A stretch of DNA of 45,202 nt from Pseudomonas nabeulensis. Lineage in GTDB: Bacteria; Pseudomonadota; Gammaproteobacteria; Pseudomonadales; Pseudomonadaceae. Below the pieces are notes generated by a model. That model ran no database searches, was not told where the DNA came from, and saw only the letters and a list, made by a program, of their open reading frames with translations. The translations under genes and the position numbers were made by a program. The stretch covers positions 1-45,202 of the forward strand of contig NZ_QUZT01000058.1 of NCBI RefSeq assembly GCF_004682045.1. Reading direction: 5' to 3'. Each line of letters begins with the position of its first letter. Within the stretch, counting starts at the first letter, position 1. This document shows positions 25,020-32,739 of this stretch, piece by piece.

Positions 25020-25440
25020 TACCATTTTCTTGCTCGCTCAGTATCTCAAGTGTTTTTGTATCCGCGTCGCACAAGCGCTTCAGCGCCCTTGCATAGATAG
25101 AACCGTCATTCGCGACATGTGCAAACAACGTCATGCAGGAGGCGAATTTCAGTGCATCAATCTCCCCGAATAAGTCCAGTAGCGGTGTGGATGAATCCAG
25201 TACTGCCTGTGTGACACATTCGAGTCTCGGGCCCAGGTACGGGTGTAGAAGGTAGGCACGTGCCTCTTCGGCACCTTGCAGTCCGTAATAGATTGCGTTC
25301 TCGCTGAAACCCAGGCCGCGTAGTTGAGGGAAGATGAACCACATCCAGTGGCCATGTTTTTGGCCGCATTCAAGCTCGGCCAAGGCCTGCTTGTAGGTTG
25401 AGCTTTGGGCCTGGGTAAACCGTTCGAGTGATTGAGTCAT
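25012..25440 (-). CDS. DUF1810 family protein
   Basis: A 142-residue soluble protein. The family signature GHWMWFIFPQLRGLGFSENA and the following YYGLQGAEEARAYL stretch are clear, and the length is usual for DUF1810. The biochemical function is unknown. The start at MTQSLERF has AAGG 5 bases upstream; an in-frame codon 18 bases earlier is less likely. It begins the DUF1810-membrane protein-sirtuin strand. Confidence 0.85.
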   Translation of the reverse strand: MTQSLERFTQAQSSTYKQALAELECGQKHGHWMWFIFPQLRGLGFSENAIYYGLQGAEEARAYLLHPYLGPRLECVTQAVLDSSTPLLDLFGEIDALKFASCMTLFAHVANDGSIYARALKRLCDADTKTLEILSEQENGNE

Positions 25441-25615
25441 AGGGCCTTCCGATGGCAAATAAACTTACGCGTACGCCTGCTTGAACGCTTTGAGCGGTCA
25501 GAGCGGATCGGCGTTCAAGGAGGGGAACGGCAAATGCCAGTTAGGAAGGCATGAACAGGAGGGTAGTGTAGGGCAAGAGAGGTGGGTGATTCCAGTTTGA
25601 TATCAACCGCTGTCA

Positions 25616-25644
25616 GGGCAGCTCGGCGGCAGCTGCCCTTTTTT
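25616..25644 (+). terminator. Intrinsic terminator-like hairpin downstream of the LLM gene
   Basis: An 8-bp stem (GGGCAGCT/AGCTGCCC) with a 7-base loop is followed by six T on the plus strand. Both flanking genes are on the minus strand, so the T-run is in the unexpected orientation. On the minus strand it forms a hairpin only 7 bp after the LLM stop. It may block antisense or stray transcription, or end minus-strand transcription weakly. Confidence 0.5.
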
Positions 25645-25651
25645 CACTTAA

Positions 25652-26695
25652 TCAGCGAAACGCCGGCACCACCTGCTCGATAAACAGCGCCAACGACTTC
25701 TTCTTCTCGGCATGGGACAGGCTGTTGTCGCACCAGAAGCTGAACTCATCCACTCCCAGTTCCTGGTAGTACTGGATGCGCGGGATGATCTCGGCGGCGG
25801 TGCCGATCATTGCGGTCTTGTGCAGGCTGTCCAGTTCGAACTCTGGGCGCCCGGCGAATTTCTCTTCCGGGCTTGGCTCAAGGAAGCCATTGACCGGCAC
25901 GCTCTTGTTGCCGAACCAGGCATCGAAGGTGCGATAGAACTTCGCGATCGCCTTGGCCCCGACTTTCCAGCCTTCCGGATCATTTTCAGCGTGGACGTGG
26001 GTGTGACGCAGCACCATCAGTTGCGGGCGCGGTACGTCGGGGTTGTTGTCCAGCGCAGCCTGGAATTTGTTTTTCAGGTCGAGGACTTCTTCGTCGCCTT
26101 TCATCAACGGCGTGACCATCACGTTGCAGCCGTTGGCCACCGCGAAGTTGTGGGAGTCCGGGTCGCGGGCGGCGATCCACATCGGCGGGGTGGGCTGCTG
26201 CAGCGGCTTGGGCACGCTGGTGGAGGTGGGGAATTTCCAGATATCGCCGTCGTGGGCGTAGTCGCCTTTCCACAGCGCACGCACCACCGGCACCATCTCG
26301 CGCAGGGCCTGGCCGCCGCTGGAGGCGGGCATGCCGCCGGCCATGCGGTCGAACTCAACCTGGTAAGCACCACGGGCCAGGCCGACTTCCATACGACCGT
26401 TGCTGATCACATCGAGCAATGCGCATTCGCCCGCCACCCGCAGCGGGTGCCAGAACGGCGCGATGATGGTGCCGGCGCCGAGGCGGATGGTGGTGGTCTT
26501 GGCTGCGAGGTAAGCCAGCAGCGGCATCGGGCTTGGCGAGATGGTGTATTCCATGGCGTGGTGTTCGCCAATCCAGACGGTGCTGAAACCACCGGCCTCG
26601 GCCATCAGGGTCAGTTCGGTCAGGTCTTCGAACAATTGACGGTGGCTGACGCTCTCATCCCAACGTTCCATGTGTACGAACAGGGAAAACTTCAT
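25652..26695 (-). CDS. LLM-class flavin-dependent oxidoreductase (bacterial luciferase-like monooxygenase)
   Basis: A 347-residue luciferase-like TIM-barrel enzyme (PF00296) expected to use reduced FMN and O2 on an organic substrate. Typical segments are GFSTVWIGEHH, the IRLGAGTIIAPFWHPLRVA strand, and GRMEVGLARGAYQVEF, which contributes to FMN phosphate binding. It has no reductase domain and needs a partner supplying FMNH2; the flavin reductase at 29.0-29.5 kb shares its upstream operator motif. GAGGT precedes the start. The divergent neighbour is a chemoreceptor, and the shared 188-bp gap holds the motif at 26803. The substrate is unknown; RutA-like or nitrogen-compound oxygenases are the nearest functional models. 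Confidence 0.88.
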   Translation of the reverse strand: MKFSLFVHMERWDESVSHRQLFEDLTELTLMAEAGGFSTVWIGEHHAMEYTISPSPMPLLAYLAAKTTTIRLGAGTIIAPFWHPLRVAGECALLDVISNGRMEVGLARGAYQVEFDRMAGGMPASSGGQALREMVPVVRALWKGDYAHDGDIWKFPTSTSVPKPLQQPTPPMWIAARDPDSHNFAVANGCNVMVTPLMKGDEEVLDLKNKFQAALDNNPDVPRPQLMVLRHTHVHAENDPEGWKVGAKAIAKFYRTFDAWFGNKSVPVNGFLEPSPEEKFAGRPEFELDSLHKTAMIGTAAEIIPRIQYYQELGVDEFSFWCDNSLSHAEKKKSLALFIEQVVPAFR

Positions 26696-26802
26696 GACGC
26701 TTACCTCGGATCTATTGTGATCGGCCTGTCGACTGCGGGCCCTTAAGTACTCTCGCCAATCTGGAGCGTGCCAGTGATGACAGCTGTTCGGCGGATTGAA
26801 TG

Positions 26803-26819
26803 TTGGTATACCATAATAC
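26803..26819 (+). promoter_or_regulatory. Regulon operator site 1 (TTGGTATACCATAATAC)
   Basis: The site contains the perfect palindrome TGGTATACCA, typical of GntR/FadR-type operators, plus the extension TAATAC that all five copies in the window share. It lies between the divergent LLM monooxygenase and chemoreceptor genes. Confidence 0.75.
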
Positions 26820-26883
26820 GAAATATCCGCAAAACTTTTCTCTCCAACGGTTGCACACTCACCTCACAAGGAAGGCGAGCTCG

Positions 26884-28818
26884 ATGAACATAAAACAAAA
26901 ACTGATCCTGGCCTTTGCGGTGATCGCCAGCCTGCCGGTAATAGTGGTAGCGGTGCTGATTATCCTCAATGTGCGCCAGGACGCTCGGGACGGATTTGTC
27001 GACAGCAGCGGGCGTGAGATTCGCCAGGTCGACAATGCCATGCAGCTGTTTTTCGAAGGCATCAGCCAGAACGTCGCTTACCTGGCGGCGCACCCGCAAT
27101 TGCAGGGCATCAATGGCCAGGTGAAGCGCTACCTGGCCAGCGATGCGGCGCAGATCGCGCCCGGCGAGCACGACCAACAACTGTTCAAATTGTTCGAGGG
27201 GTTGGCCAAGAGTCATTCGGCCTACACCTACCTCTCTTTAGGCACCGAAGACGGCGGCTATGTGTTCTGGCCCGGCGACCCAGCGCTTGCCAGCTACGAC
27301 CCACGCACGCGGCCCTGGTACAAGACCGCCATGGCGCAACCGGGCAAGACCCTGCGCACCGAGGCCTATTACTGGGCGGCCGATGATGTGGTGCTGGTGA
27401 GTACCGTGCAAAGTTTCAACGACCGCAGCGGCGTGGTGAACATTGACGTGTCCCTCAAGCAACTCACCGACCTGGTCAAGCAGATCAAGTTGGGGGAGAG
27501 CGGTTACCTGATGTTGATGGAAGCCAACAACACCGTGTTGGTAGACCCCCATGACCCGTCCCACAACTTCAAGAAGCTCGGTGAATTGGGCGAAGGCTAT
27601 CGCCAGTTGAGCGAAGCCGGCCAAGGCTTGGTGCAGGTGGAACTGGCAGGCGAGCGCTATATGGCGCTGGTGTGGCCGTCCAAGGCATTGGGCTGGCGCT
27701 TTGTCGGGCTGGTGCGCGAGAGCGAAGTGATGGCCGGCGCGGCGCGGCTGACTTGGTTGATCGCGGCGATTGCGTTGGTGTGTGGCCTGGTGTTTGCCGT
27801 GGTGGGGGCGTGGTTTGCCGGGTTGATCGTCAAGCCGATTCGCGGCGTGGCCAGCGGGTTGGAAGGCATCGCCCTGGGTGAAGGCGACCTCACGGCACGT
27901 CTGGACGTAAGAGGTCGCGATGAGACGGCGCAACTCGCCGGCTGGTTCAACCAGTTCCTGGAGGCGATTCGCACGTTGATCCAGCGTATCGGCCAGGCAG
28001 CCGGGCAGATCCACAGTAGCTCCGGCAGTGCCACGGAAGTGTCGGTGGAAATGGCCGAGGTTGCCGAGCGCCAGCGCGAGGCGGTAGACATGGTGTCAAC
28101 GGCGTTCCATGAGATGGTCGCCACGTCCAACGAGGTGGCGCGCTCGTGCAGCCAGGCCGCGGACTCGGCCGACAACGGCCAACGCCAGGCCCATACCGGG
28201 CAGCAGCAGATTGACGCGGCGGTGAGCAGCGTCGGGCGTTTGAGTGAAGAGATCGGCCATTCCGCCCAAGCCATGGAACAGCTGGAGCGCGACAGCAACG
28301 ATATCCAGTCGATCCTTGGCACCATCCGTTCCATCGCCGAGCAGACCAATTTGCTGGCGCTCAACGCCGCCATCGAAGCGGCGCGTGCGGGTGAACAAGG
28401 CCGTGGGTTTGCCGTGGTGGCGGATGAAGTGCGCGCATTGGCCAAGCGCACGGCGGACTCTACCGGCGAGATCGACGGGCTCTTGGGCAACCTGGCGCGC
28501 CGCACCCATCAGATGGGCAAGCAGATGCACGCGAGCCTGGAGGTGTCTCAGGAGACCGTGGTGTCGATCAATGACGCGCGGGCCAGCTTCGGTTTGATCC
28601 GTGAATCGGTGGACGTGATCCGCGACATGAACACCCAGATTGCCACGGCGGCAGAAGAACAGCACCAGGTGGCCGAGGACATCAACCGGCATATCAGCCA
28701 GATTCACGGGGATGCGCAATTGGTGGCAAGCCTGGCCGACTCCACCCGCCAGGACGCGCAGCAGTTGACGGCGTTGTCGCAGACGTTGAATCAGTTGGTC
28801 AGCCGGTTCAGGACCTGA
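26884..28818 (+). CDS. Methyl-accepting chemotaxis protein with dCache sensor domain
   Basis: A 644-residue transmembrane chemoreceptor. The first helix is about residues 9-31. The periplasmic dCache domain spans about 33-280, the second helix about 289-313, then comes HAMP, and the cytoplasmic signalling hairpin holds NLLALNAAIEAARAGEQGRG. The sensor shows Tyr138, Arg143, Trp145, Tyr146, Tyr162 or Tyr163 and Asp188. Their order and spacing match the amino-acid-binding dCache motif (Y-R-W-Y-Y-D), so the ligand is probably an amino acid or related amine. The start at MNIKQKL has AAGGAAGG upstream. It diverges from the LLM gene across operator site 1, suggesting it guides cells toward the substrate of that pathway. 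Confidence 0.92.
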   Translation: MNIKQKLILAFAVIASLPVIVVAVLIILNVRQDARDGFVDSSGREIRQVDNAMQLFFEGISQNVAYLAAHPQLQGINGQVKRYLASDAAQIAPGEHDQQLFKLFEGLAKSHSAYTYLSLGTEDGGYVFWPGDPALASYDPRTRPWYKTAMAQPGKTLRTEAYYWAADDVVLVSTVQSFNDRSGVVNIDVSLKQLTDLVKQIKLGESGYLMLMEANNTVLVDPHDPSHNFKKLGELGEGYRQLSEAGQGLVQVELAGERYMALVWPSKALGWRFVGLVRESEVMAGAARLTWLIAAIALVCGLVFAVVGAWFAGLIVKPIRGVASGLEGIALGEGDLTARLDVRGRDETAQLAGWFNQFLEAIRTLIQRIGQAAGQIHSSSGSATEVSVEMAEVAERQREAVDMVSTAFHEMVATSNEVARSCSQAADSADNGQRQAHTGQQQIDAAVSSVGRLSEEIGHSAQAMEQLERDSNDIQSILGTIRSIAEQTNLLALNAAIEAARAGEQGRGFAVVADEVRALAKRTADSTGEIDGLLGNLARRTHQMGKQMHASLEVSQETVVSINDARASFGLIRESVDVIRDMNTQIATAAEEQHQVAEDINRHISQIHGDAQLVASLADSTRQDAQQLTALSQTLNQLVSRFRT

Positions 28819-28852
28819 GTCGTGCCGCTTTCTATTCTTTGAAATGCAATCA

Positions 28853-28962
28853 AATGTGGGAGGGGGCTTGCCCCCGATGACGGTGTATCAGCCACAGATA
28901 TGTTGACTGAACCACTGCCATCGGGGGCAAGTCGAATCGTCGCACCGCCCCCCCACAGTTTG
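28853..28962. repeat. REPIN-like palindrome, class I (variant right arm)
   Basis: The left arm ATGTGGGAGGGGGCTTGCCC is normal. The right arm has extra bases between CAAG and the CCCC run, and a 35-bp stretch at 28917-28951 is identical to positions 63-97 of the window. It lies between the convergent chemoreceptor and flavin reductase genes. Confidence 0.85.
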
Positions 28963-28988
28963 ATTTGTAGTGACTTTAAAAATGGCGG

Positions 28989-29474
28989 TCAGGCCACTAA
29001 AGGCAACGCCCCCATCTTCCCATTGCAATACACCATCGGCCCGGCATCCTGCGCAGGCACGATCAGGTTCTTCACCGACCCCACCATGATCGCGTGATCC
29101 CCACCTTCATATTCACGCCACAGCTCGCATTCGATCACCGCCGTGGCATTCGCCAGGATCGGGTTGCCCAATTCACTCAGCGTCCATTCGATGCCTTGCG
29201 CCTTGTCCTTGCCCTTGCGCGCAAAGGCATAGGCCTCATTCTGCTGCCCGCCGGACAGCACATGGATGGCAAAGCGCTTGTTCTTGATCAGCACCGGGTA
29301 CGAATCCGAGCTGTAGTTGGGGCAGAACAACACCAGGGCCGGGTCCATGGACAATGAGCTGAACGCGCTGGCGGTCAGCCCGACGATTTGCCCGTCGTCA
29401 TCCAGGGTGGTGATCACGGTGACTCCGGACGGAAACGAACCCATCACTTGTTTGTAGATGGCGGCATCGATCAT
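28989..29474 (-). CDS. Flavin reductase family protein (monooxygenase component)
   Basis: A 161-residue FMN-binding flavin reductase (PF01613) that uses NAD(P)H to make the reduced flavin needed by a separate oxygenase. It begins YKQVMGSFPSGVTVITT and continues with GLTASAFSSLSMDPALVLF, the standard flavin-site segments, ending with DHAIMVGSVKNL and a C-terminal loop. AGAGGA precedes the start. It shares the 17-bp operator motif with the LLM oxygenase 2.2 kb away, so the pair probably forms a two-component monooxygenase. It diverges from the NCS1 permease. Confidence 0.9.
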   Translation of the reverse strand: MIDAAIYKQVMGSFPSGVTVITTLDDDGQIVGLTASAFSSLSMDPALVLFCPNYSSDSYPVLIKNKRFAIHVLSGGQQNEAYAFARKGKDKAQGIEWTLSELGNPILANATAVIECELWREYEGGDHAIMVGSVKNLIVPAQDAGPMVYCNGKMGALPLVA

Positions 29475-29523
29475 GGGGCGGTCCTCTGGCGGTGTTGCGG
29501 GTTTTTATGAGTTTGTAGGTCTG

Positions 29524-29540
29524 ATGGTATACCGTAATAC
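29524..29540 (+). promoter_or_regulatory. Regulon operator site 2 (ATGGTATACCGTAATAC)
   Basis: It matches the consensus at all but two positions and lies 50 bp upstream of the flavin reductase start. On the plus strand TTGTAG stands 16 bp before its TAATAC, so the conserved tail could also serve as a -10 box toward the permease. Confidence 0.65.
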
Positions 29541-29696
29541 AATCCTTGCAACAGCTTTTTCAACCACCCGATGAACGTGCGCCTTTGGTCTTATAACCAA
29601 TAAATACGGGGGTTAAGGGCAGAGTCGAGCGGCAGCCCTGTGGCACAATTGCGGATCAGATGGGCGTTTAGACTACGGATCAGTCTTGTGAAAATG

Positions 29697-29713
29697 TTGG
29701 AATACCATAATAT
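29697..29713 (+). promoter_or_regulatory. Regulon operator site 3 (TTGGAATACCATAATAT)
   Basis: All 17 bases match site 4 in front of the ABC importer. TTGTGA lies 16 bp before its TAATAT, giving a plausible promoter for the NCS1 permease in which the operator covers the spacer and -10 box. Confidence 0.75.
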
Positions 29714-29797
29714 GGTGTTCATCTGAGGGGTCGCCGAAGAGCTCCCCCGGTTTGGCGTCAAACAACTATAAGATCAGACCAACGCGAGTTCATTTCC

Positions 29798-31204
29798 ATG
29801 CCCCAGATGTCACGGCAAGACCCTTTGATCGAGAATCACACGGTCGATTACGTTCCCCTCGCAGAGCGCCATGGAAAGGCCCGCGACTTGTTCACCTTAT
29901 GGTTCAGCACCAACATCGCGCCGCTGCCCATCGTCACCGGTGCCATGGTGGCCCAGGTGTTTCATCTCAACCTGATGTGGGGGCTGCTGGCGATTGCCCT
30001 CGGGCATATGCTCGGCGGTATCGTGATTGCCCTCGCGTCGGCCCAGGGCCCGCGCATGGGTATTCCGCAGATGGTGCAGAGCCGTGGTCAGTTCGGGCGC
30101 TATGGCGCGCTGCTGATCGTGTTTTTCGCGGCACTCATCTACATCGGCTTTTTCATTTCCAATATCGTGCTGGCGGGCAAGTCCATCGTCGGCATCGTCC
30201 CGGAAGTGCCGGTGCCGGCCAGCATCCTGATCGGCGCCCTCAGCGCCACGGCCATTGGCGTGATCGGCTACCGCTTTATCCATACCTTGAACCGCATCGG
30301 CACCTGGGTGATGGGCAGCGCATTGCTCGCGGGCTTCATTTACATCTTCGCCCATGACCTGCCAGCGGACTTTCTCAGCCGTGGCGGCTTCAACCTGGCC
30401 GGCTGGTTGGCTACCGTGTCCCTCGGGGTGATCTGGCAGATCAGCTTTTCGCCGTACACCAGCGACTACTCGCGCTACCTGCCGGCGGATATCGGCATCA
30501 CCCGGCCGTTTATCGCCACCTACCTGGGCGCCACCCTCGGCACCATCCTGTCGTTCGCCTTTGGCCTGGTGGCGGCACTGGCCACGCCCGAAGGCACCGA
30601 AGCCATGGTCGCGGTCAAGCAAGCCACCGGCTGGCTGGGGCCGATCCTGATGGTGTTGTTCCTGCTCAATATCATCAGCCACAACGCCCTGAATCTGTAC
30701 GGCGCGGTGCTGTCGATCATCACCTCGATCCAGACGTTTGCCAGCCACTGGACCCCCAGCATCAAGGTGCGCGTGGTGCTCTCCAGCGTGATCCTCGCCG
30801 CGTGCTGCATGGTGGCGTTGGGGGCGTCGGCGGATTTCATCTCGCAATTTATCGGCCTGATCCTCGCCCTGCTGCTGGTGCTGGTGCCGTGGGCGTCGAT
30901 CAACCTGATCGACTTCTACATCATCAAGCGCGGCCACTACGACATCGCCTCGATCTTCCAGGCCGATGGCGGGATCTACGGGCGCTTCAACCTGCACGCC
31001 ATCGTCGCGTACTTCATCGGCATCATCGTGCAACTGCCGTTCGCCAATACGTCGCTGTACGTGGGGCCGTGGGCCAACCTGGTGGACGGCGCCGACCTGT
31101 CGTGGCTGGTGGGGTTGGTGGTGACCTGCCCGTTGTACTACTGCCTGGCGACACGTCAGAAAACCCAGCGGAGCAGGGCGGTGAAGCTCGGTTATACCGA
31201 CTGA
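29798..31204 (+). CDS. NCS1-family permease (cytosine/purine/hydantoin-type)
   Basis: A 468-residue inner-membrane symporter of the nucleobase:cation symporter-1 family (PF02133), with about twelve hydrophobic helices. Family signatures are WFSTNIAPLPIVTGAM in helix 1, MGIPQMVQSRGQFGRYG after helix 2, and FSPYTSDYSRYLP in the middle loop. NCS1 members carry cytosine, allantoin, hydantoins, uracil, pyridoxine-like and related N-containing rings; the sequence alone does not select one. The ribosome site is weak, and an in-frame ATG three codons later is possible. Operator site 3 places it with the LLM oxygenase regulon. A strong terminator follows. Confidence 0.9.
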   Translation: MPQMSRQDPLIENHTVDYVPLAERHGKARDLFTLWFSTNIAPLPIVTGAMVAQVFHLNLMWGLLAIALGHMLGGIVIALASAQGPRMGIPQMVQSRGQFGRYGALLIVFFAALIYIGFFISNIVLAGKSIVGIVPEVPVPASILIGALSATAIGVIGYRFIHTLNRIGTWVMGSALLAGFIYIFAHDLPADFLSRGGFNLAGWLATVSLGVIWQISFSPYTSDYSRYLPADIGITRPFIATYLGATLGTILSFAFGLVAALATPEGTEAMVAVKQATGWLGPILMVLFLLNIISHNALNLYGAVLSIITSIQTFASHWTPSIKVRVVLSSVILAACCMVALGASADFISQFIGLILALLLVLVPWASINLIDFYIIKRGHYDIASIFQADGGIYGRFNLHAIVAYFIGIIVQLPFANTSLYVGPWANLVDGADLSWLVGLVVTCPLYYCLATRQKTQRSRAVKLGYTD

Positions 31205-31221
31205 TCAGCGCGTTGACCCCA

Positions 31222-31247
31222 ATGCCCGGCCTTTGCCGGGCATTTTT
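31222..31247 (+). terminator. Intrinsic terminator after the NCS1 permease
   Basis: A 9-bp stem ATGCCCGGC/GCCGGGCAT with a 4-base loop (31231-31234) is followed by a T-run, 17 bp after the permease stop. Confidence 0.9.
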
Positions 31248-31376
31248 CTGTAGTCAGTTTTTCCTCTCCAGGTAGGCAACTTCCCTTTTTTCGTTTGGCC
31301 TTCCCGGCGTGCGCCCGGGCCCTGTTTGCTTGCTTATATTCCGACGCCATCGCTCATTCGACTCGGGATGCAGGGC

Positions 31377-32372
31377 ATGGCACAGAGCTTTATCAACCGT
31401 CAGACAATCGACTACGACAGCCTGAAATCGCTCCTGATGGGGCGAGGGTTGAGCCGCCCGCGCTCCGATCATTTTGATGTGCTCAACCGCCACCTGCGGC
31501 CCGGGTTGGTGACGCCGGGGCAACTGGTGATTATTCCCGATGCCTACAGCGTGGAATGCTCCAGGGAAGAAGCCTGGTTGATGCGCCATGCCGAGCAAGT
31601 GCGGCGTGAGCTGGAACGAAACGCCTCGACCGGAACAGCGGTACTCAATGACTACGACCTGCTGCAAAGCCTGCTGACGTATGGCTCCCTCGGCGTCGGC
31701 AGTGCGACATCCGCCTGGGCGCGGCATCTGGATGACGTGGTGCAGACCCTGGATGAAATCGAGCGGCTGCATCAACGAATGAAAACGGGTGAGCTGGGGC
31801 GCGACGCATTCATTCGCCAACGGCAGGTTTTGTTTCAGCTGTTGGACACCCAACTACGGGGTGCAGCGCGCTTTGGCACGGGGCTGCGGGGTAACCAGTC
31901 GTTGAAGAAGGTGCTGGGCATTTCGACCAACAGCTATTTGCACAAAGGCGAAATTGCCGGGTATGCCGAACGGATCGGGGCGGTTGCGAAGGTCTCGAAG
32001 TGGTTGGGCAAGGGCACGTACGTGGGATTGGCGATGGACGTGGGGGCGGCGGGGTTGGAGATCAAGGAGGCGTGTGTGACGGGGCGGGAGGCGCAGTGTC
32101 GGAGTGCGAAGTATGTGGAGACGGGGCGGTTGGTGGGGAGTGTGGCGGGGGCGACTGTCGGTGGGAAACTTGGCGCTGATTTAACCCGTACTCTTTGTAA
32201 AGTTGTATTAGGTATTGCGACTAAAGGCACCGGTGCGCTCCGCTGCGGGATAATCGGCGGCGCTGCGGGAGGCTATGCAGGAGGCTCTTTTCTTGGGGAT
32301 GGCGGCGCTTTTTTGGGGGGAGAGGTCGTAGAGGTTGATGGCGTTTTTTTATTTCAACCAGAGGGAGCTTAA
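31377..32372 (+). CDS. Putative secreted toxin/effector with glycine-rich C-terminal membrane segments
   Basis: I do not recognise a named family. The 331-residue protein has a short N-terminal part with a LysM-like end (LRPGLVTPGQLVIIPDAY), a charged helical middle (HLDDVVQTLDEIERLHQRMK), and a C-terminus rich in glycine zippers (LVGSVAGATVGGKLGADL, CGIIGGAAGGYAGGSFLGDG). That layout occurs in membrane-active effectors of type VI or related systems. There is no signal peptide. The start at MAQSFINRQ is a choice among three in-frame ATGs (31326, 31368, 31377); none has a strong ribosome site. The base composition drops in GC from about 32.17 kb, as if the C-terminal module were exchanged. A two-helix membrane protein gene follows after 2 bp. 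Confidence 0.6.
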   Translation: MAQSFINRQTIDYDSLKSLLMGRGLSRPRSDHFDVLNRHLRPGLVTPGQLVIIPDAYSVECSREEAWLMRHAEQVRRELERNASTGTAVLNDYDLLQSLLTYGSLGVGSATSAWARHLDDVVQTLDEIERLHQRMKTGELGRDAFIRQRQVLFQLLDTQLRGAARFGTGLRGNQSLKKVLGISTNSYLHKGEIAGYAERIGAVAKVSKWLGKGTYVGLAMDVGAAGLEIKEACVTGREAQCRSAKYVETGRLVGSVAGATVGGKLGADLTRTLCKVVLGIATKGTGALRCGIIGGAAGGYAGGSFLGDGGAFLGGEVVEVDGVFLFQPEGA

Positions 32373-32374
32373 CG

Positions 32375-32734
32375 ATGTCGTTTGTTCTGATTTACACGAT
32401 TGTGTTGTTTGCCAGCACGTTCGTTATCTTGGGATTGATGCTATTTGCCGAGTACAAAAAGCTCGACGAGCTGGAAAGCTACTTCAGTGAAAATGAAACG
32501 GTTCGTCGACATAAGCGTTTCTGGGGAAGAAACCGGCGAATCGACAGGTTCCATCGCATGGGACTGATGATCGACTTCATGCGTCTCTCAAAGCGCCACC
32601 TGAAAGCAGGCGTCGTGACCGAGGCGGAACTGGCATCAGTGCCTTTGTCGCTTAAACGATGGGCGCTATGGCCTTACCGGCTTGGCTACATTTGGGTGGT
32701 CATGGCATTCATCAAATATTTCTGGATCAGGTAA
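32375..32734 (+). CDS. Small two-helix membrane protein, putative immunity protein
   Basis: This 119-residue protein has an N-terminal hydrophobic helix (about 3-25, starting FVLIYTIVLFASTFVILG), a basic cytoplasmic-looking middle (VRRHKRFWGRNRRIDRFHR) and a C-terminal helix (about 98-116, GYIWVVMAFIKYFW). Its ATG is 2 bp after the putative toxin stop, with GGAG upstream, so the two are co-translated. Small membrane proteins directly after glycine-rich membrane toxins are often their immunity proteins; this is inference from layout. It converges on the XRE-cupin gene. Confidence 0.7.
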   Translation: MSFVLIYTIVLFASTFVILGLMLFAEYKKLDELESYFSENETVRRHKRFWGRNRRIDRFHRMGLMIDFMRLSKRHLKAGVVTEAELASVPLSLKRWALWPYRLGYIWVVMAFIKYFWIR

Positions 32735-32739
32735 CTCAA

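Larger units (their letters stand above)
29475..29797. other. Intergenic region with two regulon operators
   Basis: This 323-bp non-coding stretch separates the divergent flavin reductase and NCS1 permease genes. It holds operator sites 2 and 3, one near each gene. No convincing ORF or RNA gene was seen in the rest. Confidence 0.7.

Noticed and set aside
25652..29474. Assigning the LLM oxygenase and reductase to the Rut pyrimidine pathway
   Set aside because: RutB, RutC, RutD and RutE homologues are missing, the NCS1 permease is not RutG, and the extra PotD-type importer is not part of rut operons.
29653..29666. Sigma-54 promoter near TGGCACAATTGCGG upstream of the NCS1 permease
   Set aside because: The GG and GC elements are three bases too close for the -24/-12 spacing.
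31377..32372. Calling the glycine-rich protein a specific T6SS effector family
   Set aside because: No PAAR, VgrG, Rhs or MIX sequence is present and no T6SS gene is linked, so only a general toxin-like label is supported.
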